This document shows, piece after piece, positions 1 to 9,500 of a stretch of DNA of 25,350 nucleotides. Origin of the DNA: Dipetalonema caudispina. Its lineage: Eukaryota > Nematoda > Chromadorea > Rhabditida > Onchocercidae. The notes below the pieces were generated by a model, which searched no databases, was not told the DNA's origin, and saw only the letters and a list, made by a program, of their open reading frames with translations. Made by a program: the position numbers and the translations under genes. The stretch is from assembly GCA_013365325.1 (NCBI GenBank), contig JABVXV010000575.1:1-25350 (forward strand). The letters are read 5' to 3'. Numbering within the stretch: the first letter of the stretch is position 1; each line of letters starts with the position of its first letter.

Positions 1-139
1 CAACTTCTTGATCTCTTCAAGAAGTTCACTTATTCCTTCGATTGTTGGCTGTGCAGATTTGCTTAAGGAGGCCGACATTATTTCCCGGCTCGTGGCACCA
101 AAAAATTGTTGCGAAAGTTGGTAGATTTCTGATTGATGT
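1..139 (-). CDS. Partial coding exon, runs off left edge; possible CAP N-terminal domain
   Basis: On the minus strand an open frame continues without a stop through position 1. Reading from about 139 it encodes roughly 46 residues with a balanced, helix-like composition, including the stretches SEIYQLSQQFFGATSREI and SAQPTIEGISELLEEIKK. Two candidate splice acceptors (ATCAG) lie just upstream, ending at positions 140 and 129; I used the outer one, which leaves a one-base partial codon. An internal ATG at 78-76 is in frame but is probably not the start. The pattern A-S-x-S-K-x-x-x-P followed by a leucine-rich helix (SELLEEI) faintly resembles the N-terminal helical domain of cyclase-associated protein (CAP), an actin-monomer recycling factor. 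That identity is a guess from remembered family pattern. What is seen is a likely exon whose coding continues to the left. Confidence 0.55.
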
Positions 140-424
140 CTGATTTGTGTTAGTACAGAGAATTGAATCAGTAAATTTATTGCAGAATATGTTATTAACA
201 GTAGAATAAATCAGGATAACAAACAATGATTGAATTAGAGAGAATCGGTCTGATGCGCTTGATCGGATTCAGGTTAAGCTGGGTAGAGATGGTAGTTCGA
301 GATGTGGATATGTTGGTATTAAGCAAGTAGGTAAGCAAGTGTTTTTTATGTATGAAAAAATGGGTATTTATAGTGTTATAAGTGGGCGGATTGATAGAAT
401 ACATTGATAACAAGATGTTTGTGA

Positions 425-710
425 AAAGGAAACAATTTTACAAAGGGGATATAGTAAGAAGCTAAAAATTGTGTGAACACATAATTAATTAAGCATAGAT
501 AGAATTAATTTAATGAATTTAGAATGAAATGAAGTGGATTGCAGGTGTTTAGTTAACATTTGGTGTGTTGTAGTAGGATACGATTGAAAACAATTTACAA
601 AAGGAATATTGTAGATAGCTTAAGATTTGAATGCATAATTAGAATAAGGTATTAGATAAATTTACGAATGAAACTGGAATGAATTGGAAGTATTGAGTTT
701 ATATTTTTTA
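425..710. repeat. Diverged local tandem duplication, about 160 bp unit
   Basis: A segment starting GAAACAATTTTACAAAGG near 430 recurs as GAAAACAATTTACAAAAGG near 586. Both copies continue with similar blocks in the same order: TA-AGAAGCT / AGATAGCTTAAG, then CATAATTA, then ATAGATAGAATTAATTTA / TATTAGATAAATTTA, then GAATGAAATGAAGTGGA / GGAATGAATTGGAAGTA. The copies differ by many substitutions and small indels. No coding content was seen. Confidence 0.5.
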
Positions 711-3700
711 GATTAGTATGAGAATTAACAAGTTTTACAATTTATTGCCATTTGATTATATGACATAATTCTATGTAATAATTGGTTTGTTTAGTAATAA
801 TTTTCGGGTTTCCCGACAATGCGAGCCATTAATACAAACACTAATTAAAGTTTTTTTATATTATCATTATTTGCTGTATGAAATTGTGAAAAGATTCTAA
901 AATATTTGCAATATATACGGCAACAATTACTTTCAAATGGTTAGGATGATATTTGGATCAACAGTCATTTCAAGAGAATTTTTCATCCGGAATGATCGTT
1001 ATTATCCTTCCCTTCATCTTTTCTTTGGGAAAATTCATTATTATTTATTGTTTACTACATGAAAATTCACCCAATTTTGACAAGCGAATTTTTGAATCAA
1101 TGCTTAATCATAACATATGCAAAATTGATTTGTTATATATGTTTAATTGTCCCTATATCGTTTGTTTATTTACTTGCTTATTTGCATATTTGTGTGCATT
1201 TATGCGTGATGCAGAACTTAATTGTTCATGCTTAATTGTTTTGTTATTGTTTGTTCATTTCTTTTTTATTGCTGTGTATATGTGCTTCCACTATCATTAC
1301 GTTTAAATATCCATAATTTATGTAGCTTTAAACTTAAAATTTCGGAATATTTCGTTGAAATCGAAATTTCATATCTTAAAATGAGAATTTTGTTTACAGC
1401 TAACAAAAAATTTGAACCTTCTGCATCTTTGTCTTTGCTTTTTAAACTGCATTTCCTGTAATGCTAATTAGTTTAATATGCAACACATATCAACTTTGCA
1501 TACGTAATTCACGATTTATGACATATCATTTCTTGAAACTTGTCGTTTTATTTTTAGAGAATAACCTTTATTGAAACGGAAATTATTGCTTGTCGATAAA
1601 TTAAATTGTTGCTAATTGATGTCCTCATTTTTAATCGCAATCATATTACTTTGTAAGATTTTCTGCAAATTCAAAAATTTCTTTCATGCAAATTTTAGCT
1701 TTTCTATTCTTCTAGTTAAAAATTCCAATCTCTACTTGGATGACCAAATTCGGCGGTGCTATAAGTTTATCAAGCTTTAAATAACAATTATACTAACCAT
1801 ATAGTGTTACTGTTACAAAAGATAAATTGAACTTTTTCTGACTTTTTAGCTTAATTCTTCTTTAATCTTCGAATTCCATACTACCCTAACTTTATTTTCC
1901 GTTAAAGATCCTAAATTTTTACTTAATTTCTTTATCATTTTTAATTTTTTTCATTGCATTTAAAAATTGGTTTAAATTAAGGATGACGAGTGAATTTAAT
2001 AAATTCTAATAAAAAAAAGTAACAAAGTCGTGTTTATTAGTGAAATAGTATGATGTTCTTCTTTAATGATCATGAAATTCATCTCGAATTTCCCTTTTTA
2101 TCATTAATTATTTGTAGCATCAAATAAAGTGTTAAGAGCAGAAGATGAAAAAAATAAATCAAATGTCAAATTTGCATAAATATCAAGAAGGTAATTAATT
2201 GATTATTTCTCCTAACGATTAACAAAATAAGAATTCCAGCCAGTATTTGTAGAAAGATTCTATCACAGTACTGAATAGAGTAAGCACTATTATTTTCTGT
2301 AAATGTAGTATTTTATCATAATTCGAGAGATTTATTATTTTTCAATTTTATGATAATTTTTTAAATTTCCTTTCTCCATACTGTATGTAAAAAGAAATTA
2401 TTCCAGATAATAATGGTAGAATAAAAATATTGTCCATGAAGTTTAAAAAACTTTTGTTGAAGAAATTAATTAAAATTAATAAGACGAAAAATATTTCAAA
2501 ATTACAGCAAATATACCAGATGGAATTTTCCATTATGTTAATAGAGAAATTGTAATGAATGCAAATTTTCAACTTCCAAATTTTAGTAGCAATCCAATTG
2601 GGGTAATTTTTTAATTTTTTTTTGTTTCACAATTCAATGCAAATATTTGAGATGAAAATTGTTTAATAAATATATTATTCGAAAATTGCTTAATCTTATT
2701 TATTCATACTTTTTTATGATAAGTATGATTATTCAATTGCTATGCTTGTTAAAAATTTGGAAGAATTAATTTTTTTCTTTGAAATGCGGAGATTTTCGAG
2801 TATTAGTAGTATAATTTCATGAATAATTGGTTTTTATTATTTTAGCTGTTTATTTTTTACATTTTAACAAGTCCAGTTTCAATAACTTTTGCATCATGCG
2901 ATAACTGTCTAATTGCTATAATTCAACCAACAGTTATTTTTTGTTAACTCAGAAATGACAATCATCTTGATTTTCCCAAAAATTTTGACAGTAATCCGAT
3001 GACTATAATAAATGAATTATTAAATACGATTTCGAATATTAAACAAAATGATAATTGGAATCAATTTACCAATGCCATTTGATATTGAACCTCTAAATGT
3101 AAAAGAAAGCACAAGTTTTAAAATTAATTGTTTGATTAAAGTGATAAATAAAGTGATAATAAAGAGCAAATTCTTTTTCTGAAATTAATTATCCGTATGA
3201 GTTGAAAAGTAGAAGAATCGAAATTAAGAGCAAAATTTGTTCCTGAAATTATTTAATTGGCTGAATTGATTAATTGCAGGATAGCATATAAAATAAGTTC
3301 AAATTTCCGAAAGTGATTATTTGAGTAAATCAATAAATCTCAGATAAATAATGATTGATATTTTTTACATCGTTCATTTTTCATTTATGTTTTCAATCAA
3401 TAATTTTATTATACTTTTATTATGTAATATTTGCAATATTTACACTAATATTTCACGTCCTATTTGTTATTTAGCTTAGCATAAATAAAAAAAGTGGTAG
3501 GAAAACTGAAAAGTCATTCGGAAGAATCGAATTCATACATCAACCAACCGGAAATAATCCCAAAAATGGATGGTATAAGCTTGAATGCTCGCATAGCATG
3601 TCTTGTTGATGATCAATTAGCATGTGATTAAGTTTTAGCTTAACTTTCTCTGAATTCCATTTTCCCATCCTTCTTGTTTAATGAGACTTCTCATATTTCT

Positions 3701-4133
3701 TACTCATTTCAATTTCCTGATTTCTCCTGAGAATATTAAAATGAAACCACTGAAGAAATATCTGAAAATGGCTGATTTTTCCATAATACTTCTTGATTAA
3801 TCTAAAGTTAACTTAATTTCATTCCATCTACATTAAATTATTTTTAGGCTTTTGAAAGATATCACCAACTTCGATATCATACATCGTCAGTTGTGAGAAA
3901 TCGGGAAATTTGTAATTTAATGCTTAAACATCCTGAAAACATTGTAATAAATAGCCCAATTTGAAACCAATTAATTAAAATTTATATACTTCACGTACAA
4001 TAAAACTACTTAGTAGATTGAATTAGAAAAATGTATTACGTCAAATTGAGCAAAGGGAAATTTTAGGATACGGTTAATAATTCTCTACTGAAAAGAAAAA
4101 AAAAGTGATAGATTTAAAATCAACTCAAATTAG

Positions 4134-4259
4134 TTGATCAAGCTAATTGGTAGTATCACAAATGTTTTTATAGCAAAATGATTAGTTTAAAGTTTTCAAG
4201 TTTTAATCAGATTAATTAGTAAATTGATCAAACTAATTTGATATCACAATGATTTTATA
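4134..4259. repeat. Short imperfect direct repeat, about 38 bp, spaced 90 bp
   Basis: TTGATCAAGCTAATTGG followed by TAGTATCACAAATG and TTTTTATA at 4134-4172 recurs as TTGATCAAACTAATTTG, ATATCACAATG and ATTTTATA at 4224-4259. This is non-coding AT-rich DNA. Confidence 0.5.
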
Positions 4260-4597
4260 TTGTTTCAAATAGAAACCTGAAAAATGTTTATTTCATCATC
4301 GATCAATGATATAACATTAATATTTGTCAAATGTTTCCCATCTGTTCTTGTTTGTTGATTTCCCCGGGATTCTTAAATGATTCCTCGGGTTATTGGGTAG
4401 TATCTCATACTTATTTAGTTTATCAGAGGTATTATTACCGGAGAAAATGGATGAATATTTTTGGAATTAGGTGTAGAAGAGAAGTTATATTGGTTGCATA
4501 ACAATAATTCTAAATAACAATTATAGCGACGAGAGAGTATTGTCTGTATCTCTACCACAAACGACTTATTGTTAGATGCATCAACTTGTCTAATCAG

Positions 4598-4606
4598 TAT
4601 ATAAAG
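4598..4606 (+). promoter_or_regulatory. TATA box of the RNase P RNA gene (Pol III type 3, U6-like)
   Basis: TATATAAAG lies about 26 bp upstream of the 5' strand of the P1 helix. This is the spacing expected for an external, U6-type polymerase III promoter, the class used by metazoan RNase P RNA genes. A proximal sequence element would be expected about 30 bp further upstream (roughly 4540-4575); I could not identify one with confidence. Confidence 0.7.
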
Positions 4607-4623
4607 AATAATAGAACTCGTTG

Positions 4624-4965
4624 CAGTGTGGTGATAAGGTGACGAAAGGAGTAACCAACGGGCGTTTAATTGCCCCATGATATCGCTCCTGGGAAGGTCT
4701 GAGATTAGGTCCCGACCCGATTTGGGTGGTCGTATCCTCTAGCGGGGGAACGATGCAAACCATCGTGGTGCCGTACTAGAAACCTTTCCTCGGTACCAGT
4801 CATCCTGAAGTACAAGAGGGTCCGCCCATTACTATGGGGGGACCTGATACGTTCGTGGTGATGGTACTGAGTTTGAACCACGGTGCCGGTACTGGCTGTG
4901 CTGAGTGCGATTGTCCCCACATATATGTGAACTCAATTCAGACTACTCTCTCGCCACACTCGACT
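4624..4965 (+). ncRNA. rpr-1: RNase P RNA
   Basis: Catalytic RNA subunit of nuclear RNase P, which removes 5' leaders from pre-tRNAs. The island is far richer in GC than its surroundings. Conserved region I is present as GGGAAGGTCTGAGATTAG (4691-4708) and conserved region V as CAATTCAGACTACTCTC (4934-4950). Both nearly match vertebrate RNase P RNA as I know it. GTCTGA (4697-4702) and TCAGAC (4938-4943) pair to form the core helix P4. AGTGTGGTGA (4625-4634) pairs with TCGCCACACT (4951-4960), with one G-U pair, closing P1 and fixing both ends. Internal hairpins include GGTCCGCCCAT/ATGGGGGGACC (4819-4844) and GACCC/GGGT near 4714-4731. The length of about 340 nt agrees with metazoan RNase P RNAs. 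TATA box and T4 terminator are correctly placed. The exact ends are estimates. The related RNase MRP RNA is less likely given the strong CR-I and CR-V matches and P4. The symbol follows C. elegans usage. Confidence 0.93.
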
Positions 4966-4968
4966 TTT
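4965..4968 (+). terminator. Pol III T4 terminator of RNase P RNA
   Basis: TTTT follows the P1 3' strand by four bases (CGAC then TTTT). It is the first run of four T after the structured RNA, as expected for polymerase III termination. It is short, so some read-through is possible. Confidence 0.6.
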
Positions 4969-5141
4969 CGAAACCCTCTCGGATCTTTGAATCATTTATC
5001 CGATCTTGCAGCTATTTACGTCAACTGAAAGCCTCATCCAACTTACCCTTCTCATTGAATCATTACTAAAATATGCGTGGCAAACAAGGTGAATTTGCTC
5101 GTCAAACAAATCAGGGGTTTTTAGCTCTCTAATCATCCTTA

Positions 5142-5175
5142 TTTATCAAGCAAAAGGGACATTTTGCTTGATAAA
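5142..5175. repeat. Perfect 14-bp inverted repeat with 6-nt loop
   Basis: TTTATCAAGCAAAA (5142-5155), loop GGGACA, then the exact reverse complement TTTTGCTTGATAAA (5162-5175). It lies about 180 bp downstream of the RNase P RNA. No gene was seen around it. Confidence 0.85.
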
Positions 5176-5330
5176 CGACATCGCATGTTCTTTTCGCGGT
5201 AACTATTCAAGTTTCGTATACATTGTGCTCGGTGAAAGTAAATTATTATTTTTATGTCGATTTTTTAATGCAAAATTATTTACAAAACTGGTCATCGATT
5301 ATTTCTCTCCAAGACATAAACACCATACAT

Positions 5331-5350
5331 ACACACACACACACACATAC
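5331..5350. repeat. (AC)n microsatellite
   Basis: About nine AC units followed by ATAC; non-coding. Confidence 0.9.
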
Positions 5351-6470
5351 AGACAGAAGAGGGAAAGATATGGCCTATATTGAGAAGATAGTTCGAAACT
5401 GTGTTAAATAAAAATAAAAGTAAATCAAATGGAATAGTCATAAAAAATGAGTAAAATAATATGTTAACGAAAAGTACGGTAATGAAGAGTATGAGATAAA
5501 ACAACTGATAATCGTGAACCTTTCCAATATACATCTTAAGTAGGGGCCGCATGGAACAATAAACTAGAAGTTATGATATAACATAATTTATAAATTATAC
5601 AGGAAAAAAAAAAAAAATGAAACTAAATGAGTAAAAACCAGAGAAATAAGAAGAGAGATCGCATAATTATATCTTGGAAATACTAATAACAAACGCATTC
5701 ACTAGATGAAATAATAAGAAAACTATCGAAGTATCTTTGCTCAAATAAGCATGAGAATTAAAATAAATGGCAGATAAATCAATACTGCTATTCACCGAAT
5801 ATTCAATGCAAGAACATTAAAGCGGCATAAAACCGTAATATACATAGCGAACAATTATTTCTCTACTGCGGCAACCTCGAATAAAACTTGGAATTATTAA
5901 AAAGCCAAAAACTAAAAAAAAAAAAGCTAAGAAATCAAGCTTTAATGTTACAAAAACGATAATCATTCTTCACTTCATTAAATGACCTGTTTTCGGACAA
6001 CTGACAAAGTAAATTTAATATAAAAATATAAGGTACTATAGTTAATTAGTTTATTTGTGGATGCAAGAGCAGCCATTTTAACTTCCACATTTGTAAATTT
6101 TAAATTGGCGAGAAATTACTTGAATAACAATATTACTTAAAAAATGACATCAAAAAAATATTCTCCAACGCGTACAATAATGGACTGAGAAATACGTTAA
6201 CCTGATGTATACAATATTTCAACAATAGTAATGCGTTTGTACTGCCATAGTGGTTTATATGATTGATATTGTTCGCATTGTTAGAGTCAAGTTAGAACAA
6301 TAACTTATCATCAAAGTAAGTTCCAATTTTATACCGTACATAGCACCGGTTTAGAATACTGTAAAGAAGTTATGTACTATGAATAGGACGATATATATGA
6401 ACCATACTATGTATTAAATGATCCGAAAAACTATGAAATAAAAGAAGCACGAAAAAACGAATAAATGCTG

Positions 6471-6476
6471 TTTATT
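6471..6476 (-). promoter_or_regulatory. Candidate polyadenylation signal AATAAA of the NDRG gene
   Basis: Minus-strand AATAAA (plus-strand TTTATT) lies about 122 nt downstream of the TGA stop at 6600-6598, giving a 3' UTR length usual for nematodes. The poly(A)-rich plus-strand run at 6553-6572, which is T-rich on the transcript, lies between the two. Confidence 0.5.
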
Positions 6477-6597
6477 TGTAAAAGGCAATATAAACAGGTC
6501 AAATAAATGAGTGATGAAGAGATTAAGTATGTAAATCGTGCAGATAAAATCGAAAAAAAAAAAAAAAAAAAAATAAAACGTTGCTGAACTTCGACAT

Positions 6598-9500
6598 TCA
6601 ATTTGTTTCGTTTACATTTTCCAGTATTGTTACTGCTTCATCACCACCATCAAATGCTGAATGGACCGAAATTTTGCGCACCATATCTTGTACGTTTGTC
6701 GTAGGTACTAAAAAAAGTTAATGAAAAGTAGAATAAGAATAAATGTACTATAATAACAAACAAAAAAAAAAAAATAAAATGATAAACAGCAATAATTTAT
6801 CCCATTAATATATAATACGGTAGGCATCATTAAACAAATTATCATCATCCTTCTTAATGCTACATCATCAAATAATAACCGATAGTTCTTCAAACAATTC
6901 AACACAATTTTACAATTGCTTCCGTAATGTGTATTTCCAGTTACTAACTAATCGCTGCTAATAATAAATATGACCAGCGCGATTATTTTAAGCAGATGTT
7001 AATAATGCCAGTAAAATTTCACAAATTCAAAAAAGACTTCGATATTCAAAAAACATTTGAAATGGATAATAGATAAACAAAAGCTAGAGCACTAAACACT
7101 AACCAAAACCACGTCCTTGTAGGAACAAAATAATTGCTTGCGCCACAATTTCGGGTCTGTCATCCAATACAAGTCCACCTGATCCCGAAAGCTGAAAAGT
7201 TGACCGCATTCTACTACTCGAATAGTTAAAAAAAAAAGTTTTGGATATGTTGAAATGCCAAACCAAAATCAACCATGTTACCTGCATTTCATTTTAAATT
7301 TTACCATGCTTTTATATTAGAAGGAAATTACAAGTACTCCTTTAATCTTTGACAAATAACTACTCAACAGACAGAAGATATCACAATACCGAGAAATGCA
7401 TATGGTGGTGATAGATATTATCAATATAATAATGGGAGATATCAATGAACGTAGGACTAACCTTGAGCCATTCTGAGTCTGCTGGATTCAATCGAGCATT
7501 CAATTCCACCGAATCCCCAACAAACGCAGAACCGGCGCCTACAATTTGCAGAACAGGCACGCACAATTTCGGGCCCATTGTACCGTCACGCGAAATAGAT
7601 ATCGGTGTTCGACTGAAAACATCAGTTTCATTATCAAAAATAGTAAAATGTATAACTAACAATATGTGTTTCCCTTAAATCCATTAAGCACACTAAGTTA
7701 CATACAGCATTAAACGCTAGCTATTTTCCACTCTTTATTTCGAACCATACTTCAGATAAGCTTCGATTAAAGCGGCCAGATTCTTCGGATTTGGAAGATG
7801 CTGCAAATACGCACGGTAACGACGAACAGTATCGGGAGGATTCAGCATGACATGATTTCCGAAATGATGCCACAACAAATAGTCAACCGAAAAATTCGTC
7901 ATCCCACGCGTGCGCAAAGAGCGCATATTGATCTATAATAAAGTTAACTGAATCGAAAAAGCAGGGAAATTCTGTAAATTATCCAGGAGAGATCAAAGCT
8001 ACTGTAAAAACATGAGAAAATATTTCCTCTTCAAATTGAACCTGTTAATATGATATCATATGGGGTATCATTAACATTATATGAGTGATAGTTAATCACA
8101 TATTAACTGTAATCAGTTAGTATCATAAGAGTATATTTATGAATTTAAACATTTTGTGCATTACAAATAACAAACTTGCTGATAGAACCACTCGATCCAA
8201 CCTGCACTCGTTGCCACACAATTGACTAGTATTAATGCGTCCACCTTTGACTGATTTTGAAGCTAAAAGATATCAGATAAATTTTATTGGGTGTAGACGA
8301 CAAAATAATAAATCCTCAAGTAACAACAAGCATTGTCGATTATCTTTATGATAACAAACGATATACTTTAAGGTATTAGTTCATTCACTTCACACTTCAA
8401 CAACAATGCAGCACATATGATGCTCACGAAAGACATCATTGCTAAAGATATGAAAGCCAAACAGAGGAGTAATGAATAGAAAAACATACTCGAGATGATT
8501 TTGAATGCAACTTAAGTGGTTTGGACGTTAGTGATTACGGGAGGATGATAGAAGATTACTTGAGAAGCAAAGATATTGAAATAGGGATTGAAATATCCAA
8601 AATAAAACTAACTGCATAGCGTAACATGACATTAGCACCCACACCGACTCCCAAACCAATAAATTCTCGAATTCTGAAAACAAATACTTGAGAGAACTGA
8701 TCATTGGTAAATCATTGGTAACTTAGTACTAAACTTTGAAGTAAATGAACAAAACCTTTTTGCGCATTTTTCTTTTTATTCTATATCTGCTCATTTTTAT
8801 GCACTTCAGGATAACTAAATTTGTTTTTGACGTCGTTCAATTATCTTTTTTTAAACTACATATACGATATTTTGCTAATATAATAATTGTGTCTTGCATT
8901 GTTTGTTGAACGCGTTTTTCAAATTTTTTGGTGGATGGAAGTTTGTTCCACGCAAAATATCAACAATCTGAGCAAGACCATCCATTGTATTATTAATGAT
9001 ATAGCAAAATATCAAAAAATTAGTGAGAAAATGACTTCCAGTCGAATTCTGCAATAAAAAAGAAAACCTTAAACTCAGTACTAATGATAAAATATTATCA
9101 GTAACTTACTTGAATTGTTCCACGCAATTATCAACAATCTGAGCGAGACCATCCATTGTCGGATAAATATAGCTGAAAAAAAAAAACTTTTTATTTTCAA
9201 AAATTTCAACTGAATTGACGAATTCAATTAATTGTCAGCTTAATATTCCATCGATGATATCGTCTATCGTTAGAAGATGAGTGTTATAGTTTTCAACGTC
9301 TGAAAAATTATAGTACATAAATAAGTCAAATGAATTCCAACAAGGATGGATTGAGGAACAGTTAGCACACTTGTATAGTGATACAAGTGGTCATCCTCAG
9401 CTAAATAATTAGCTACCTCCAAAGAAAAAAAAATACAAGAGGTCAATAGGTTAAAGCAATATATTCATCATACACGCAACATAATGAATTAACTGATCAG

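Larger units (their letters stand above)
140..4597. other. AT-rich intergenic region, no confident gene
   Basis: About 4.4 kb of strongly AT-rich DNA between the left-edge exon and the RNase P RNA gene. It holds a diverged duplication (about 425-710), a shorter repeated segment (4134-4172 and 4224-4259), a 117-codon hydrophobic ORF (953-1306, plus) and a patch of higher GC at 3485-3631 that is open on the plus strand. None of the ORFs shows a recognisable domain. Remaining introns or first exons of the left-edge gene could lie here unseen. Confidence 0.6.
4969..6470. other. Intergenic region between RNase P RNA and NDRG gene
   Basis: About 1.5 kb. It holds the 14-bp hairpin at 5142-5175, an (AC)n tract at 5331-5350 and otherwise A-rich DNA with poly(A) runs. 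The ORFs here are low-complexity or cross the AC repeat and carry no recognisable domain. The 3' end of the NDRG transcript lies at the right border. Confidence 0.6.

Noticed and set aside
4740..4850. Weak similarity of the island to the 3' part of large-subunit rRNA (AGTACAAGAGG-like)
   Set aside because: Considered as an rDNA fragment, but the matches are short and scattered, while CR-I, CR-V, P1 and P4 of RNase P RNA explain the whole island.
4869..4879. tRNA B-box-like GGTTCAAACTC on the minus strand
   Set aside because: No T-stem pairing, no A box and no acceptor stem; it is within the RNase P RNA.
4705..5028. Protein ORFs on both strands within the GC-rich island
   Set aside because: They lie inside the RNase P RNA gene; the higher GC lowers stop frequency there.
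5385..5405. GTTCGAAAC resembling a tRNA T-loop
   Set aside because: The stem is incomplete and no D-arm, anticodon arm or acceptor stem can be built around it.
5292..5552. 86-codon minus-strand ORF
   Set aside because: It crosses the (AC)n repeat and is otherwise T-rich hydrophobic translation without a domain.
7381..7678. Plus-strand ORF 7445-7678 opposite an NDRG exon
   Set aside because: Antisense shadow of NDRG exon 8, whose minus-strand reading matches the family.
9399..9420. GAGGTAG (let-7-like seed) on the minus strand in NDRG intron 3
   Set aside because: Only the seven-base seed matches; the rest of the sequence and the hairpin geometry do not fit a let-7 precursor.
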